Below are positions 1-8,997 of a stretch of DNA of 64,000 nt, one piece after another. The number at the start of each line of letters is the position of its first letter. Position 1 is the stretch's first letter. Position numbers and translations under genes: made by a program. The stretch covers positions 124,001 through 188,000 of the forward strand of contig NZ_JBQHTK010000003.1 of assembly GCF_052065755.1 (NCBI RefSeq), read 5' to 3'. This stretch comes from Allocoprococcus sp004560705 (lineage in GTDB: Bacteria; Bacillota; Clostridia; Lachnospirales; Lachnospiraceae). The notes under the pieces were generated by a model that worked only from the letters and a program-made list of their open reading frames with translations, made no database searches and had not been told where the DNA came from.

Positions 1-915
1 ATAAAGCACATCGCCATCAATCGTCTTAATTCTTACGTCACCACCGAGCGCTGCCTGTGCAAATGTAATCGGTGCTGTTGAAAACAGATGTACATCCTGT
101 CTCTGGAAAATCGGATGCCGTGAAACAGTAACCTCGACCAAAAGATCTCCTCTCGGACCTCCATTCACCCCAGGTTCTCCCTTTTCGCGAATCCGTACGC
201 TCTGTCCATTATCAATACCTGCCGGAATAGAAACCTTAATCTTCTTTCGACTGGACGTATATCCTGTTCCGCCACAATCCGGACATTTTTCGCGAATAAC
301 CTTACCTGTTCCCTGACACTCCGGACAAGTCTGTACATTCTGTACTGTTCCGAAGAACGACTGGGATGTATAGACTACCTGTCCTTTTCCACCGCATCGG
401 CTGCAGGTTTCCGGACTTGTTCCCGGTTTTGCCCCGGTACCGTTACATTTACTGCACGGATCTTTCAACACAACCTCCAGTTCCTTCTCACAGCCAAACA
501 CAGCCTCTTCAAATGTAATTCTAACACCTTTTCGAATATTTGCCCCTTTCATAGGACCGGTATTGGCACGGCCTCCTCTTCTGCCTCCGCCAAATAAATC
601 ACCAAATATATCGCCGAAAATATCGCCGAAATCTGCGCTGTTAAAATCGAATCCTCCGAATCCCCCGGCTCCGCCGGCACCTCCTTCAAAGGCGGCATGT
701 CCAAACTGGTCATATTGACGACGTTTTTCGGGATCACTCAGTACTGCATATGCTTCAGAGGCTTCTTTAAACTTTTTTTCGGCCTCGGCATCCCCCGGAT
801 TCATATCCGGATGGTATTTCTTGGCCAAAGCCCGATATGCTTTCTTCAATGTCGCCTCATCCGCATCTTTGGAGACACCAAGGACTTCATAGTAATCTCT
901 TTTTGATTCTGCCAT
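1..915 (-). CDS. dnaJ: Chaperone DnaJ (Hsp40), C-terminal part outside window
   Basis: Co-chaperone that delivers unfolded substrates to DnaK and stimulates its ATPase. About 305 residues are visible, starting at the ATG at 913-915 (MAESKRDYYEVLG). In order: J domain with the HPD motif near residue 33, a Gly/Phe-rich linker around residues 70-115, a zinc domain with four CxxCxGxG-type repeats (CSKCNGTG, CSRCGGKG, CPECQGTG, CPDCGGTG), then the start of the C-terminal substrate-binding beta domain. The gene runs off the left edge, so about 75-90 residues are missing compared with usual family length. It is last in the visible part of hrcA-grpE-dnaK-dnaJ and follows dnaK by about 100 bases that contain a hairpin. 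Type I DnaJ; identity is secure. Confidence 0.97.
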   Translation of the reverse strand, partial: MAESKRDYYEVLGVSKDADEATLKKAYRALAKKYHPDMNPGDAEAEKKFKEASEAYAVLSDPEKRRQYDQFGHAAFEGGAGGAGGFGGFDFNSADFGDIFGDIFGDLFGGGRRGGRANTGPMKGANIRKGVRITFEEAVFGCEKELEVVLKDPCSKCNGTGAKPGTSPETCSRCGGKGQVVYTSQSFFGTVQNVQTCPECQGTGKVIREKCPDCGGTGYTSSRKKIKVSIPAGIDNGQSVRIREKGEPGVNGGPRGDLLVEVTVSRHPIFQRQDVHLFSTAPITFAQAALGGDVRIKTIDGDVLY

Positions 916-961
916 AACCCTACCTCATCACTTCTACTTTTTCGTATGCATAGCAACAAAT

Positions 962-989
962 CTGCAAGACGGATTTACCCGCCTTGCAG
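962..989 (-). terminator. Hairpin between dnaK and dnaJ
   Basis: Inverted repeat CTGCAAG(A/G)CGG with a 6-base loop, 11 pairs counting one G-T pair. On the minus strand only a weak T stretch follows, so partial termination or an mRNA-processing/stability hairpin lowering dnaJ output relative to dnaK is more likely than a full terminator. The stem is seen in the sequence; its role is inferred. Confidence 0.55.
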
Positions 990-1013
990 AAAATAATTTT
1001 GTTAAACAAGAAC

Positions 1014-2885
1014 TTAAACTTCTCTATAATCTCCGTCTACAACGTCATCTCCGTTGTATCCTTCCGGTGCCGGTCCTGCTTCCGGAGCCGGTCCACCCTG
1101 TGCTCCTGCTGCGCCGGCTGCAGCACCAGCCTGCTCATAAACCTTTGTGAACAGCTTCTGTGCACTTTCCATCAGTTTTTCTTTTGCAGCCTTGATCTCA
1201 GCGACCTGAGCATCTGTCATTTCATCGCCTGCTTTTGCAAGCAAATCTTTCAGAGTCTGAACATCAGCTTCTACTGCGCTTCTGTCAGCAGCATCGATCT
1301 TGTCACCAACTTCTTTCATTGCTTTCTCGGTCTGGAATACCATTGCGTCTGCGTCATTCTTGGTGTCAATTGCTTCTTTACGCTTCTTATCCTGTGCTTC
1401 GAACTCAGCAGCTTCTTTTACTGCACGATCGATATCTGCATCGGACATATTAGAACCTGCTGTGATCGTAATATGCTGTTCTTTTCCTGTTCCCAGATCT
1501 TTTGCTGATACATTTACAATACCGTTTGCATCGATATCAAATGTAACTTCGATCTGCGGGATTCCACGCGGTGCCGGCGGAATTCCGTCCAGTCTGAACT
1601 GTCCGAGGGACTTGTTGTCTCTTGCGAACTGTCTTTCACCCTGAACAACGTTGATATCAACTGCTGTCTGGTTATCTGCAGCAGTAGAGAAAATCTGGCT
1701 CTTCTTGGTCGGGATTGTTGTATTTCTCTCGATCAATCTTGTAGCAACACCACCCATTGTCTCGATGGACAGTGACAGCGGAGTTACATCCAGAAGAAGG
1801 ATGTCGCCTGCGCCGGCATCTCCAGCCAGTTTACCGCCCTGAACGGATGCACCAAGGGCTACACACTCATCCGGATTCAGAGATTTGCTCGGTTCTTTGC
1901 CTGTGAGACGTTTTACTTCTTCCTGTACAGCCGGGATACGGGTAGATCCACCTACCAGAAGTACCTGGCCAAGGTCAGACGCTGTGATACCTGCATCAGA
2001 CAGTGCACGTCTTACCGGTTCTGCTGTCTTTTCAACCAGTTCATGAGTTAATTCATCGAATTTAGCTCTTGTCAGGTTCATATCGAAATGCTTCGGTCCT
2101 TCTGCTGTTGCAGTGATGAACGGAAGGTTAATATTAGTTGTTGTTGCAGACGAGAGCTCTTTCTTTGCTTTTTCAGCTGCTTCTTTCAATCTCTGAAGAG
2201 CCATCTTATCTGTAGAAAGATCTACACCTTCTTTTGCCTTGAAATCTGCAAGCATATAGTCTGTGATCTTCTGATCGAAGTCATCTCCGCCAAGTCTGTT
2301 GTTACCTGCTGTAGATAATACTTCGATAACGCCGTCACCGATCTCAATAACGGATACATCGAATGTACCACCGCCAAGGTCATAAACCATGATCTTCTGT
2401 TCTTTTTCATTGTCCAGACCATAAGCAAGTGCTGCCGCTGTAGGCTCGTTGATGATACGTTTTACATCAAGACCGGCGATCTTACCGGCATCCTTGGTAG
2501 CCTGACGCTGTGCATCGTTGAAATATGCCGGAACAGTGATAACTGCTTCTGTAACCTTTTCTCCAAGGTATGCTTCTGCATCTGCTTTCAGTTTCTGAAG
2601 AATCATAGCTGAAATTTCCTGCGGAGAATATTTCTTTCCGTCAATGTCAACTTTATGGTCTGTTCCCATTTCTCTCTTGATAGAAGAAATTGTCTTTTCT
2701 GCGTTTGTAACTGCCTGACGTTTTGCAGGTTCACCTACCAGACGTTCTCCTGTTTTTGTAAATGCTACGATAGACGGTGTTGTTCTTGCACCTTCTGTAT
2801 TTGCGATTACAACCGGCTGACCACCTTCCATAACCGCTACACAACTGTTTGTTGTACCTAAATCAATACCAATGATTTTGCCCAT
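1014..2885 (-). CDS. dnaK: Chaperone DnaK (Hsp70)
   Basis: ATP-driven cytoplasmic chaperone working with DnaJ and GrpE. 623 residues, full length for the family. The N-terminal ATPase carries the phosphate-1 motif IGIDLGTTNSC at residues 4-14 and the DLGGGTFDVS motif near 170-180; Gram-positive DnaK lack the small insert found in proteobacterial homologues, as here. The substrate-binding beta domain follows the linker DILLLDVTPLSL, and the helical lid ends in a Gly/Ala/Pro-rich tail followed by an acidic end. A strong ribosome site (TTAGGAGG) stands before the ATG. It lies between grpE and dnaJ and shares the HrcA/CIRCE-controlled promoter upstream of hrcA. Confidence 0.99.
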   Translation of the reverse strand: MGKIIGIDLGTTNSCVAVMEGGQPVVIANTEGARTTPSIVAFTKTGERLVGEPAKRQAVTNAEKTISSIKREMGTDHKVDIDGKKYSPQEISAMILQKLKADAEAYLGEKVTEAVITVPAYFNDAQRQATKDAGKIAGLDVKRIINEPTAAALAYGLDNEKEQKIMVYDLGGGTFDVSVIEIGDGVIEVLSTAGNNRLGGDDFDQKITDYMLADFKAKEGVDLSTDKMALQRLKEAAEKAKKELSSATTTNINLPFITATAEGPKHFDMNLTRAKFDELTHELVEKTAEPVRRALSDAGITASDLGQVLLVGGSTRIPAVQEEVKRLTGKEPSKSLNPDECVALGASVQGGKLAGDAGAGDILLLDVTPLSLSIETMGGVATRLIERNTTIPTKKSQIFSTAADNQTAVDINVVQGERQFARDNKSLGQFRLDGIPPAPRGIPQIEVTFDIDANGIVNVSAKDLGTGKEQHITITAGSNMSDADIDRAVKEAAEFEAQDKKRKEAIDTKNDADAMVFQTEKAMKEVGDKIDAADRSAVEADVQTLKDLLAKAGDEMTDAQVAEIKAAKEKLMESAQKLFTKVYEQAGAAAGAAGAQGGPAPEAGPAPEGYNGDDVVDGDYREV

Positions 2886-2995
2886 TATGAAGACCTCCTA
2901 ATATTTTAAAAAATTTGTTTACTTACTTTGTTTATATAGAGTATATCTGCATCTTCATGTGTAAATATACAAACTATTTCATTCATTCTGCTATT

Positions 2996-3688
2996 TTAAT
3001 TAGCAACCTTTACCATGCTGTGTCTCACAACACTTTCACGATACATATATCCTTTCTGGAATTCCTCGACCACGACATTCTCTCCGGCCTCTTCATCTTC
3101 AATATGCATCACTGCATTATGAAAATCCGGGTTAAATTCCTGTCCGACCGCCTCAATCGGTTTCACACCGATGCCTTCCAGTGTTGTCATAAGCTGCTTG
3201 TAGATCTTATCCATTCCCTGCACAAACGGATCTTCTTTGTTTTCCTCAGCTACAGACTGCAGGCCGCGTTCAAAATTATCAACGACCGGAAGAATCTTTT
3301 CCACGATATCTTTTGCACCGATCTCATACATGGCTGATTTTTCTTTCTCAGTCCGCTTTCTGTAATTATCGAATTCTGCCATCTGTCTGGTAAGCTTATC
3401 TGTCAGATCTGCAATCTGCTCATCCTTCTTGTCTTTTTTATTCTTTTTTTCAAAAAGCTTTGATTTTTTCGGCTCCGCAGTTTCTTCTGTTTTTTCTTCT
3501 TCCTTCGCATCTGCTTCGCCGGCCTCTTTGTTCTCACCTTCCCGACTTTCTTCGGAATCCTCTTCCTTATCATTTTCTTTTTCAGCAGCTTCTTCTGCTT
3601 CCGCTTCCATGGCGGCTTTCTTTGCCTCTTCCACTGCTTCTTTTACCATTTCTTCATTACTCATCTGATTATCCAACGGTTCTGCCAC
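2996..3688 (-). CDS. grpE: Nucleotide exchange factor GrpE
   Basis: Releases ADP from DnaK. 230 residues with a GTG start (MAEPLDNQ) preceded by AAGGAGAAAG. The first ~95 residues are strongly acidic, Glu/Lys-rich and low in complexity; then comes the coiled-coil and four-helix region (DLTDKLTRQMAEFDNYRKR) and the C-terminal beta domain ending near GYMYRESVVRHSMVKVAN, a typical GrpE end. The long charged N-terminus is usual in Clostridia. It lies 26 bases after hrcA, inside the heat-shock operon. Confidence 0.97.
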   Translation of the reverse strand: MAEPLDNQMSNEEMVKEAVEEAKKAAMEAEAEEAAEKENDKEEDSEESREGENKEAGEADAKEEEKTEETAEPKKSKLFEKKNKKDKKDEQIADLTDKLTRQMAEFDNYRKRTEKEKSAMYEIGAKDIVEKILPVVDNFERGLQSVAEENKEDPFVQGMDKIYKQLMTTLEGIGVKPIEAVGQEFNPDFHNAVMHIEDEEAGENVVVEEFQKGYMYRESVVRHSMVKVAN

Positions 3689-3714
3689 CTTTCTCCTTTC
3701 ATAGTCCGGATGTT

Positions 3715-4758
3715 CTAACCATCCCTGTGGAAAATCTCATCCAGTTCCGCCATCAGAGTCTTTAACGTCTTCATTACATGTTCGTAATCCATCCGCTTCG
3801 GTCCAATGATTCCAATGGTCCCCTGCATACCCTCACCAAGCTCATAGGTCGCTGTGACAACACTGCAGTCCTTCATCTTCTCCACATTGGATTCATTTCC
3901 GATATAGACCTGAATGTCTTTATTCTCGCTGCTGGCCATCGTCTTTGATACCAGCGCTGCCAGCTGCTGCTTTTCTTCGAAAGCACTGATAATCTCCTGA
4001 GCGCTCTGCTTATCGCTAAGCTCCGGATATTTAAAAATATTCGTTGCGCCGCTGGTGTAAATCTCCATGTCATCATCAAGCTGTATCACATTCGCCACTG
4101 CATCCAGCACATTACTGACCACTTCACTGTGAATCCCTGCCTGTTCCTTCAGTCTGGCGATCATTCCGAGATTGATCTCTTCCACCGACAGTCCGATCAG
4201 TGCCGTATTTAACAGCATATTCAGTTTCAGCAATGCTTCGTTATCCAATGGCTCTTCCAGTGTAATAATCTGGTTCTTTACGATATTTCCATCCATCACA
4301 ATGACGACGACCAACTGGTTCTCATCTACCTGTGAAAGCTGGATGAACTTCAGCTTATTCCTGTTATATACCGGAGAGGAAATCATCGTCGCGTAATTGG
4401 TGTTCGTTGCCAGTACTTTCGCGACCTGCCTTAGGAGCTGATCCATCTTATCTGACTTCTCCAGCATCTGTTCCTTGAGTTCTGTGACCTCCTGCTCTTT
4501 CTGGCTCATCAGCATATCTACATACCATCGATATCCTTTATCAGATGGAATCCTTCCCGCCGATGTGTGAGGCTGCATGATATAACCCAGTTCTTCCAGA
4601 TCCGCCATTTCATTCCGGATCGTTGCAGAGCTTAAGTTCAGATCCGTATACTTGGAAATCGTTCTCGATCCCACCGGCTCTCCGATGTCTAAATAATTCT
4701 TAATGATGGCATGAAGGATTTTCGTTTTCCGCTCACTAAGTTCCTGTATAGACTCCAT
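3715..4758 (-). CDS. hrcA: Heat-inducible transcription repressor HrcA
   Basis: Repressor of class I heat-shock genes; binds CIRCE and is itself kept active by GroEL in the known systems. 347 residues from the ATG at 4756-4758 (MESIQELSERK), which has AGGAGG six bases upstream. The frame stays open to 4851, but that longer version would run through CIRCE and the promoter, so it is rejected. An N-terminal winged helix holds the recognition stretch TISKYTDLNLSSATIRNEM, followed by the family motif PHTSAGRIPSDKGYR. First gene of the operon, 20 bases downstream of its own operator, so autoregulated. Confidence 0.97.
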   Translation of the reverse strand: MESIQELSERKTKILHAIIKNYLDIGEPVGSRTISKYTDLNLSSATIRNEMADLEELGYIMQPHTSAGRIPSDKGYRWYVDMLMSQKEQEVTELKEQMLEKSDKMDQLLRQVAKVLATNTNYATMISSPVYNRNKLKFIQLSQVDENQLVVVIVMDGNIVKNQIITLEEPLDNEALLKLNMLLNTALIGLSVEEINLGMIARLKEQAGIHSEVVSNVLDAVANVIQLDDDMEIYTSGATNIFKYPELSDKQSAQEIISAFEEKQQLAALVSKTMASSENKDIQVYIGNESNVEKMKDCSVVTATYELGEGMQGTIGIIGPKRMDYEHVMKTLKTLMAELDEIFHRDG

Positions 4759-4778
4759 CTGCACCCTCCTTTGTTTTA

Positions 4779-4805
4779 TTAGCACTCGGTATATTCGAGT
4801 GCTAA
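4779..4805. promoter_or_regulatory. CIRCE operator (HrcA binding site)
   Basis: Perfect TTAGCACTC-N9-GAGTGCTAA, the canonical CIRCE consensus with the exact 9-base spacer. It lies between the hrcA promoter and its ribosome site, so it can block the promoter as DNA and also sits in the 5' leader of the mRNA. Confidence 0.98.
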
Positions 4806-4822
4806 CATCATCTTCGCTTATT

Positions 4823-4851
4823 AATGTATCACTCCCAACACGCTTTGTCAA
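4823..4851 (-). promoter_or_regulatory. Sigma-A promoter of hrcA-grpE-dnaK-dnaJ
   Basis: Minus strand TTGACA (4846-4851), 17-base spacer, TACATT (4823-4828). The -35 is perfect and the -10 matches four of six. CIRCE starts 17 bases downstream of the -10. Confidence 0.85.
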
Positions 4852-4891
4852 CCCACTTTATAAATATTTCATAGTTACACTTTTTTATCGC

Positions 4892-4919
4892 AAAAGGACT
4901 GCCATATGACAGTCCTTTT
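4892..4919. terminator. Bidirectional-looking hairpin after hemW
   Basis: AAAAGGACTG, 8-base loop, CAGTCCTTTT: a perfect 10-base-pair stem beginning two bases after the hemW stop codon. It ends the long comEA-to-hemW transcript and separates it from the hrcA promoter. Confidence 0.8.
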
Positions 4920-4920
4920 C

Positions 4921-6150
4921 TCAAAACATAAACTCCACAAATACCGTATTGCTCACATCGATTCCCTGTTCTGTAAGCGCGATACGGTCCTCATGTTCTT
5001 CTATAAGATGCATACCTTTCAGTTTCCGGATCGGTTTTCCGTAGACCGCTTCGATCCCGGTTCCAAAGGCTTCCTCAAATTCTGTTTTCGATATGCCTTC
5101 CGTCATGCGCAGTCCGAGAAACATGAATTCCTCCATCTCATCTTCCAGGCTGAGTTTTTCTCCGGAAAATTTTTCTTCAAAATTATCCCTGTATTCCGTC
5201 ATCTTTTCCGGATTACTGTATCTTGCCCCTTCAAAAAATGTGGCGGCACCCACGCCGAACCCCAGATACGGCACTCTTCTCCAATACCCGCAGTTGTGCC
5301 TGCATCGGTATCCGGGCTTTGCATAATTGGAAATCTCATACCGCTGATATCCCGCACCGACGAGGATCTGCTCTGTCTGATGATACATCTCCCGTTCTTC
5401 CTCCTCCGTAGGAAGCGCAGGCCACGGCAGATTTGCACCCTTTCTTTTCTCACATCCCGACTCCGCCCTTTCTTCCCGTCCTGCATCTTCCCCGTACCTG
5501 TCATAGAATAAAGTTCCGGGTTCGATGATCAGACTGTATGCAGAAATGTGCTCCGGCTCCAGAGCCGCGACTGTTCTCAGTGTTTCGGTCCAGCTCTCCG
5601 CCGTCTGACCCGGGATCGCCGAAATCAGATCAATATTGATATTGTCAAATCCGCACATCCTCGCACTCCTATAGGCCTCAAGGAATTCTTCATAAGTGTG
5701 TATCCTTCCAAGCATCCGCAGTTCTTCATCATGGACAGACTGTAGTCCGATGCTCAGCCGGTTCACACCGGCATCTTTATACGCTTTCAGTTTTTCATCC
5801 GTAACCGTACCGGGATTCATCTCCATAGAAATCTCCGCATCCGCAGAAATGTGATATTGATCCCGAACCGTATCAAGAATCATCCGGAACTGGTCTCCGG
5901 TAAGAAGAGAGGGAGTCCCTCCTCCAAAGAAAATGGAAGAGACCTGATACTCTTCCACTTTTCCTGCATTTGTCCTGATTTCCTCACACAGAATCTGTAC
6001 ATATTCTTCCCGCTCTTTCTCGCCTGCGGGCGCTGATAGGAAATCACAGTAGGCACATTTCTTCAGGCAGAACGGAATATGAATGTACAGTTCCAAAGGC
6101 TTGCCCGCCCCACCTGATATTTGTTTTCTTTCCATATTATTTCTTATCAT
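4921..6150 (-). CDS. hemW: Radical SAM heme chaperone HemW
   Basis: Radical SAM protein formerly called oxygen-independent coproporphyrinogen oxidase-like; known HemW proteins insert heme rather than oxidise coproporphyrinogen. 409 residues. The SAM cluster motif is CLKKCAYC (Cys28, Cys32, Cys35), followed by the HemW-typical FFGGGTPSLL and a HemN C-terminal domain. A charged insert around residues 210-235 lengthens the middle. The ATG at 6150 overlaps the end of lepA by 14 bases; the ATG at 6133-6135 (MERKQISGG) is an equally good start one base past the lepA stop. Neither has a strong ribosome site, so translational coupling with lepA is likely. No other heme gene is nearby. Confidence 0.9.
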   Translation of the reverse strand: MIRNNMERKQISGGAGKPLELYIHIPFCLKKCAYCDFLSAPAGEKEREEYVQILCEEIRTNAGKVEEYQVSSIFFGGGTPSLLTGDQFRMILDTVRDQYHISADAEISMEMNPGTVTDEKLKAYKDAGVNRLSIGLQSVHDEELRMLGRIHTYEEFLEAYRSARMCGFDNINIDLISAIPGQTAESWTETLRTVAALEPEHISAYSLIIEPGTLFYDRYGEDAGREERAESGCEKRKGANLPWPALPTEEEEREMYHQTEQILVGAGYQRYEISNYAKPGYRCRHNCGYWRRVPYLGFGVGAATFFEGARYSNPEKMTEYRDNFEEKFSGEKLSLEDEMEEFMFLGLRMTEGISKTEFEEAFGTGIEAVYGKPIRKLKGMHLIEEHEDRIALTEQGIDVSNTVFVEFMF

Positions 6151-7951
6151 CCAATTTCAGAACACTCATAAATGCTTTCTGCGGAATTTCTACATTTCCC
6201 ACCTGACGCATACGTTTCTTTCCTTCTTTCTGCTTCTCCAGAAGTTTCTTCTTACGTGTGATATCACCGCCGTAACACTTCGCAAGAACATCTTTACGCA
6301 GAGCTTTGACCGTCTCACGCGCAATGATCTTGCTTCCGATCGCTGCCTGGATCGGGATCTCGAAGAGCTGTCTCGGGATCTCTTCCTTCAGCTTTTCACA
6401 CATCTTTCTTCCCCGGTCATAAGCGCTTCCTGCAAATACAATGAAGGAAAGTGCATCGACTTCTTCTTTATTAATGAGAATATCCAGCTTGACCAGCTCG
6501 GACCTCTCATACCCGAGAAGTTCATAATCAAAAGAAGCGTATCCGCGTGAACGGGATTTCAGTGCATCGAAGAAATCATAGATGATTTCATTCAAAGGCA
6601 GGTGATAGTGAAGCACCGCTCTTGTCTCTTCGATATATTCCATTCCCTGGTACACGCCCCGTCTTTCCTGGCACAGATCCATGATCGCGCCGATGAATTC
6701 CGATGTTACCATGATCTCCGCTTTGACGACAGGTTCTTCCATATATTCAATCTCCGCAGGGTCCGGCAGATTAGACGGGTTGGTAAGCTCGATCACCTCT
6801 CCGTTTGTCTTGTGTACTTTGTAGATAACTCCGGGCGCCGTCGTAACCAGGTCCAGATTGTATTCCCGTTCCAGACGTTCCTGAATGATCTCCAGATGGA
6901 GAAGTCCCAGAAAACCGCAGCGGAAACCGAATCCAAGCGCCAGTGAAGTCTCCGGCTCAAACTGAAGCGCCGCATCATTTAACTGCAGTTTCTCTAGCGC
7001 ATCCCTCAAATCCGGATATTTGGAGCTGTCCGCAGGATACACTCCGCAGTACACCATCGGATTGACCTTCTTGTAACCCGGCAGCGGCTGATCGCAGGGG
7101 CTCTGTGCATTCGTCACCGTGTCACCGACACGCGTATCCTTCACGTTTTTCAGACTGGCTGTAAAATATCCTACCATCCCGGCTGACAATTCTTCACAAG
7201 GAATAAACTGACCCGCTCCGAAATATCCCACTTCCACGACATCCGCCGTTGCCCCGGTCGCCATCATTTTGATTGGTGTTCCCTTTGCAATGCAGCCTTC
7301 CTTGATCCGGCAGAATACGATGACCCCTTTATACGGATCGTAGAGTGAATCAAAGATCAGTGCCTGAAGCGGGGCGTCCGGATCTCCCTCCGGTGCCGGG
7401 ATCTTCTCCACGATCTGTTCCAGCACTTCTTCCACATTCAGACCGGTCTTTGCAGAGATTCTCGGTGCATCCTGTGCTTCAATCCCGATCACGTCCTCAA
7501 TCTCTTCAATCACACGTTCCGGTTCTGCACTCGGAAGATCCACCTTATTGATAACAGGCATGACATCCAGATCATGATCCAGTGCGAGATATACATTTGC
7601 AAGCGTCTGTGCCTCAACCCCCTGAGCGGCATCCACAACCAATATCGCACCGTCACACGCGGCGAGACTACGGGAAACTTCATAATTAAAATCCACATGT
7701 CCCGGAGTATCGATCAGATTGAAAATGTATTCCTCCCCGTCTTTTGCCTTGTAGACGGTGCGGACTGCCTGGGACTTGATCGTGATCCCTCTCTCCCGCT
7801 CCAGGTCCATGTTGTCCAGTACCTGTGCCTGCATTTCCCGGCTGGTAAGAAGGCCGGTCATCTCGATGATCCGGTCTGCCAATGTAGATTTCCCGTGGTC
7901 GATATGCGCAATTATACAAAAATTCCGAATTTTCTTTTGATCCATATGCAT
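6137..7951 (-). CDS. lepA: Elongation factor 4 (LepA) GTPase
   Basis: Ribosome-associated GTPase (EF4) that acts on translocation and initiation. 604 residues, normal length. P-loop AHIDHGKST near residues 15-23, switch II DTPGHVDF, NKVDLP, EF-G-like domains II, III and V, and the LepA C-terminal domain (RETVKALRKDVLAKCYGGD, then the basic stretch TRKKKLLEKQKEGKKRM). Two possible starts, MHMDQKK or MDQKK, lie six bases apart. It follows holA by 50 bases and overlaps hemW; the lepA-hemW pair is widely conserved in Firmicutes. Confidence 0.97.
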   Translation of the reverse strand: MHMDQKKIRNFCIIAHIDHGKSTLADRIIEMTGLLTSREMQAQVLDNMDLERERGITIKSQAVRTVYKAKDGEEYIFNLIDTPGHVDFNYEVSRSLAACDGAILVVDAAQGVEAQTLANVYLALDHDLDVMPVINKVDLPSAEPERVIEEIEDVIGIEAQDAPRISAKTGLNVEEVLEQIVEKIPAPEGDPDAPLQALIFDSLYDPYKGVIVFCRIKEGCIAKGTPIKMMATGATADVVEVGYFGAGQFIPCEELSAGMVGYFTASLKNVKDTRVGDTVTNAQSPCDQPLPGYKKVNPMVYCGVYPADSSKYPDLRDALEKLQLNDAALQFEPETSLALGFGFRCGFLGLLHLEIIQERLEREYNLDLVTTAPGVIYKVHKTNGEVIELTNPSNLPDPAEIEYMEEPVVKAEIMVTSEFIGAIMDLCQERRGVYQGMEYIEETRAVLHYHLPLNEIIYDFFDALKSRSRGYASFDYELLGYERSELVKLDILINKEEVDALSFIVFAGSAYDRGRKMCEKLKEEIPRQLFEIPIQAAIGSKIIARETVKALRKDVLAKCYGGDITRKKKLLEKQKEGKKRMRQVGNVEIPQKAFMSVLKLDDKK

Positions 7952-8001
7952 AGCCCTTTTTTCGTCTCCTTATCCTATCTTTCTCATATCCTGTCTGTAT
8001 A

Positions 8002-8997
8002 TTATGATACCTTTGGTTTTTTCCGGCTGTACTGTACCAGAAAGAGCTCGACCGACAGGACATCTCCCATTCTTCCTGTCTTGACATTCTCCTCGGTCTG
8101 CACGCCCGCCTCGACGATCTGCCGAAGCTCTTTTGCGGAAAACGCCTGTGCCTGTGCCCGGTATTTTCCCACCAGGAACGGCATGATCCCGGCTTTGGAT
8201 GCCATCTCTTTGGATGGAACTCCCTGATTTTCCATTTCCTTGATTTCCATCAGAATGCGGAACTGTCTGGTCAGCAGATACAGGATCCGCATCGGCGGTT
8301 CTTTCAGCGTCAGCAGATCATAGTAATAATCCAGCGCTTTCTTCTGTTCCTTGTTCGCCACCGCATCCACCATGTCGAAGATGTGGTTTGTAATCTGGGT
8401 CGTACAGATCGCGTCTATGTCCGCCACCGTGATCTCCGTATGATTCAAGCAATAGCAGAACAACTTTTCCAGCTCTTTCTGGATGTTCTCCATGTCATTG
8501 CCCACCTTGTCCAGGAAATATCTGGCGGCAGATTCCGTCATATTCTGATTCTCTTTTTTTACCATACCGAGAATCCAGCGCACCAGAGTCTTCTCATCCT
8601 GGCGTTTCAATTCTACGATCCTTCCTCTGTCCTTTACTGCCTTGTACAGCTTGCTTCTCTTATCGATCTCCTCCTCGACAAAGATCAGAAACGAAGTCTG
8701 AGGAATCTCTTTCAGATACTCTGCCAGTTCCGGCACCGAGCTCTTGAAGAACCCGGTATTTTCCATCACGATCAGTCTTCGCTCGGCAAAAAACGGCATC
8801 GTTTCGGCAAGGTCGATCACCTCCCGGGGATTCGTGTTTTTCCCTTCATAATACGCATAATTCATGGTATCTCCTTCGGAGACCATCGCTTTTACAAAAC
8901 GATCCCTGTACTGTTTTTTCAGATAAGCCTCCTCCCCGTATAGGAGATAGATCTGTTTAAATTGTCCGGTTTTTAAATCTTCATTCAAACTCTTCAT
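8002..8997 (-). CDS. holA: DNA polymerase III delta subunit
   Basis: Clamp-loader subunit that opens the sliding clamp. 331 residues, typical. N-terminal KQIYLLYGEEAYLKKQYRDRF is the family start; a AAA-like fold without a Walker A motif and a C-terminal helical collar follow. Its ATG overlaps the comEC stop (ATGA, 8994-8997), a sign of translational coupling. The comEC-holA order is common in Firmicutes. Confidence 0.95.
   Translation of the reverse strand: MKSLNEDLKTGQFKQIYLLYGEEAYLKKQYRDRFVKAMVSEGDTMNYAYYEGKNTNPREVIDLAETMPFFAERRLIVMENTGFFKSSVPELAEYLKEIPQTSFLIFVEEEIDKRSKLYKAVKDRGRIVELKRQDEKTLVRWILGMVKKENQNMTESAARYFLDKVGNDMENIQKELEKLFCYCLNHTEITVADIDAICTTQITNHIFDMVDAVANKEQKKALDYYYDLLTLKEPPMRILYLLTRQFRILMEIKEMENQGVPSKEMASKAGIMPFLVGKYRAQAQAFSAKELRQIVEAGVQTEENVKTGRMGDVLSVELFLVQYSRKKPKVS

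Noticed and set aside
984..1508. Plus-strand 174-codon frame opposite dnaK
   Set aside because: Antisense shadow of a strongly conserved gene; composition rich in Cys, Ser and Phe.
4759..4851. Upstream extension of HrcA
   Set aside because: It would translate through the promoter and CIRCE; the ATG at 4758 has a good ribosome site.
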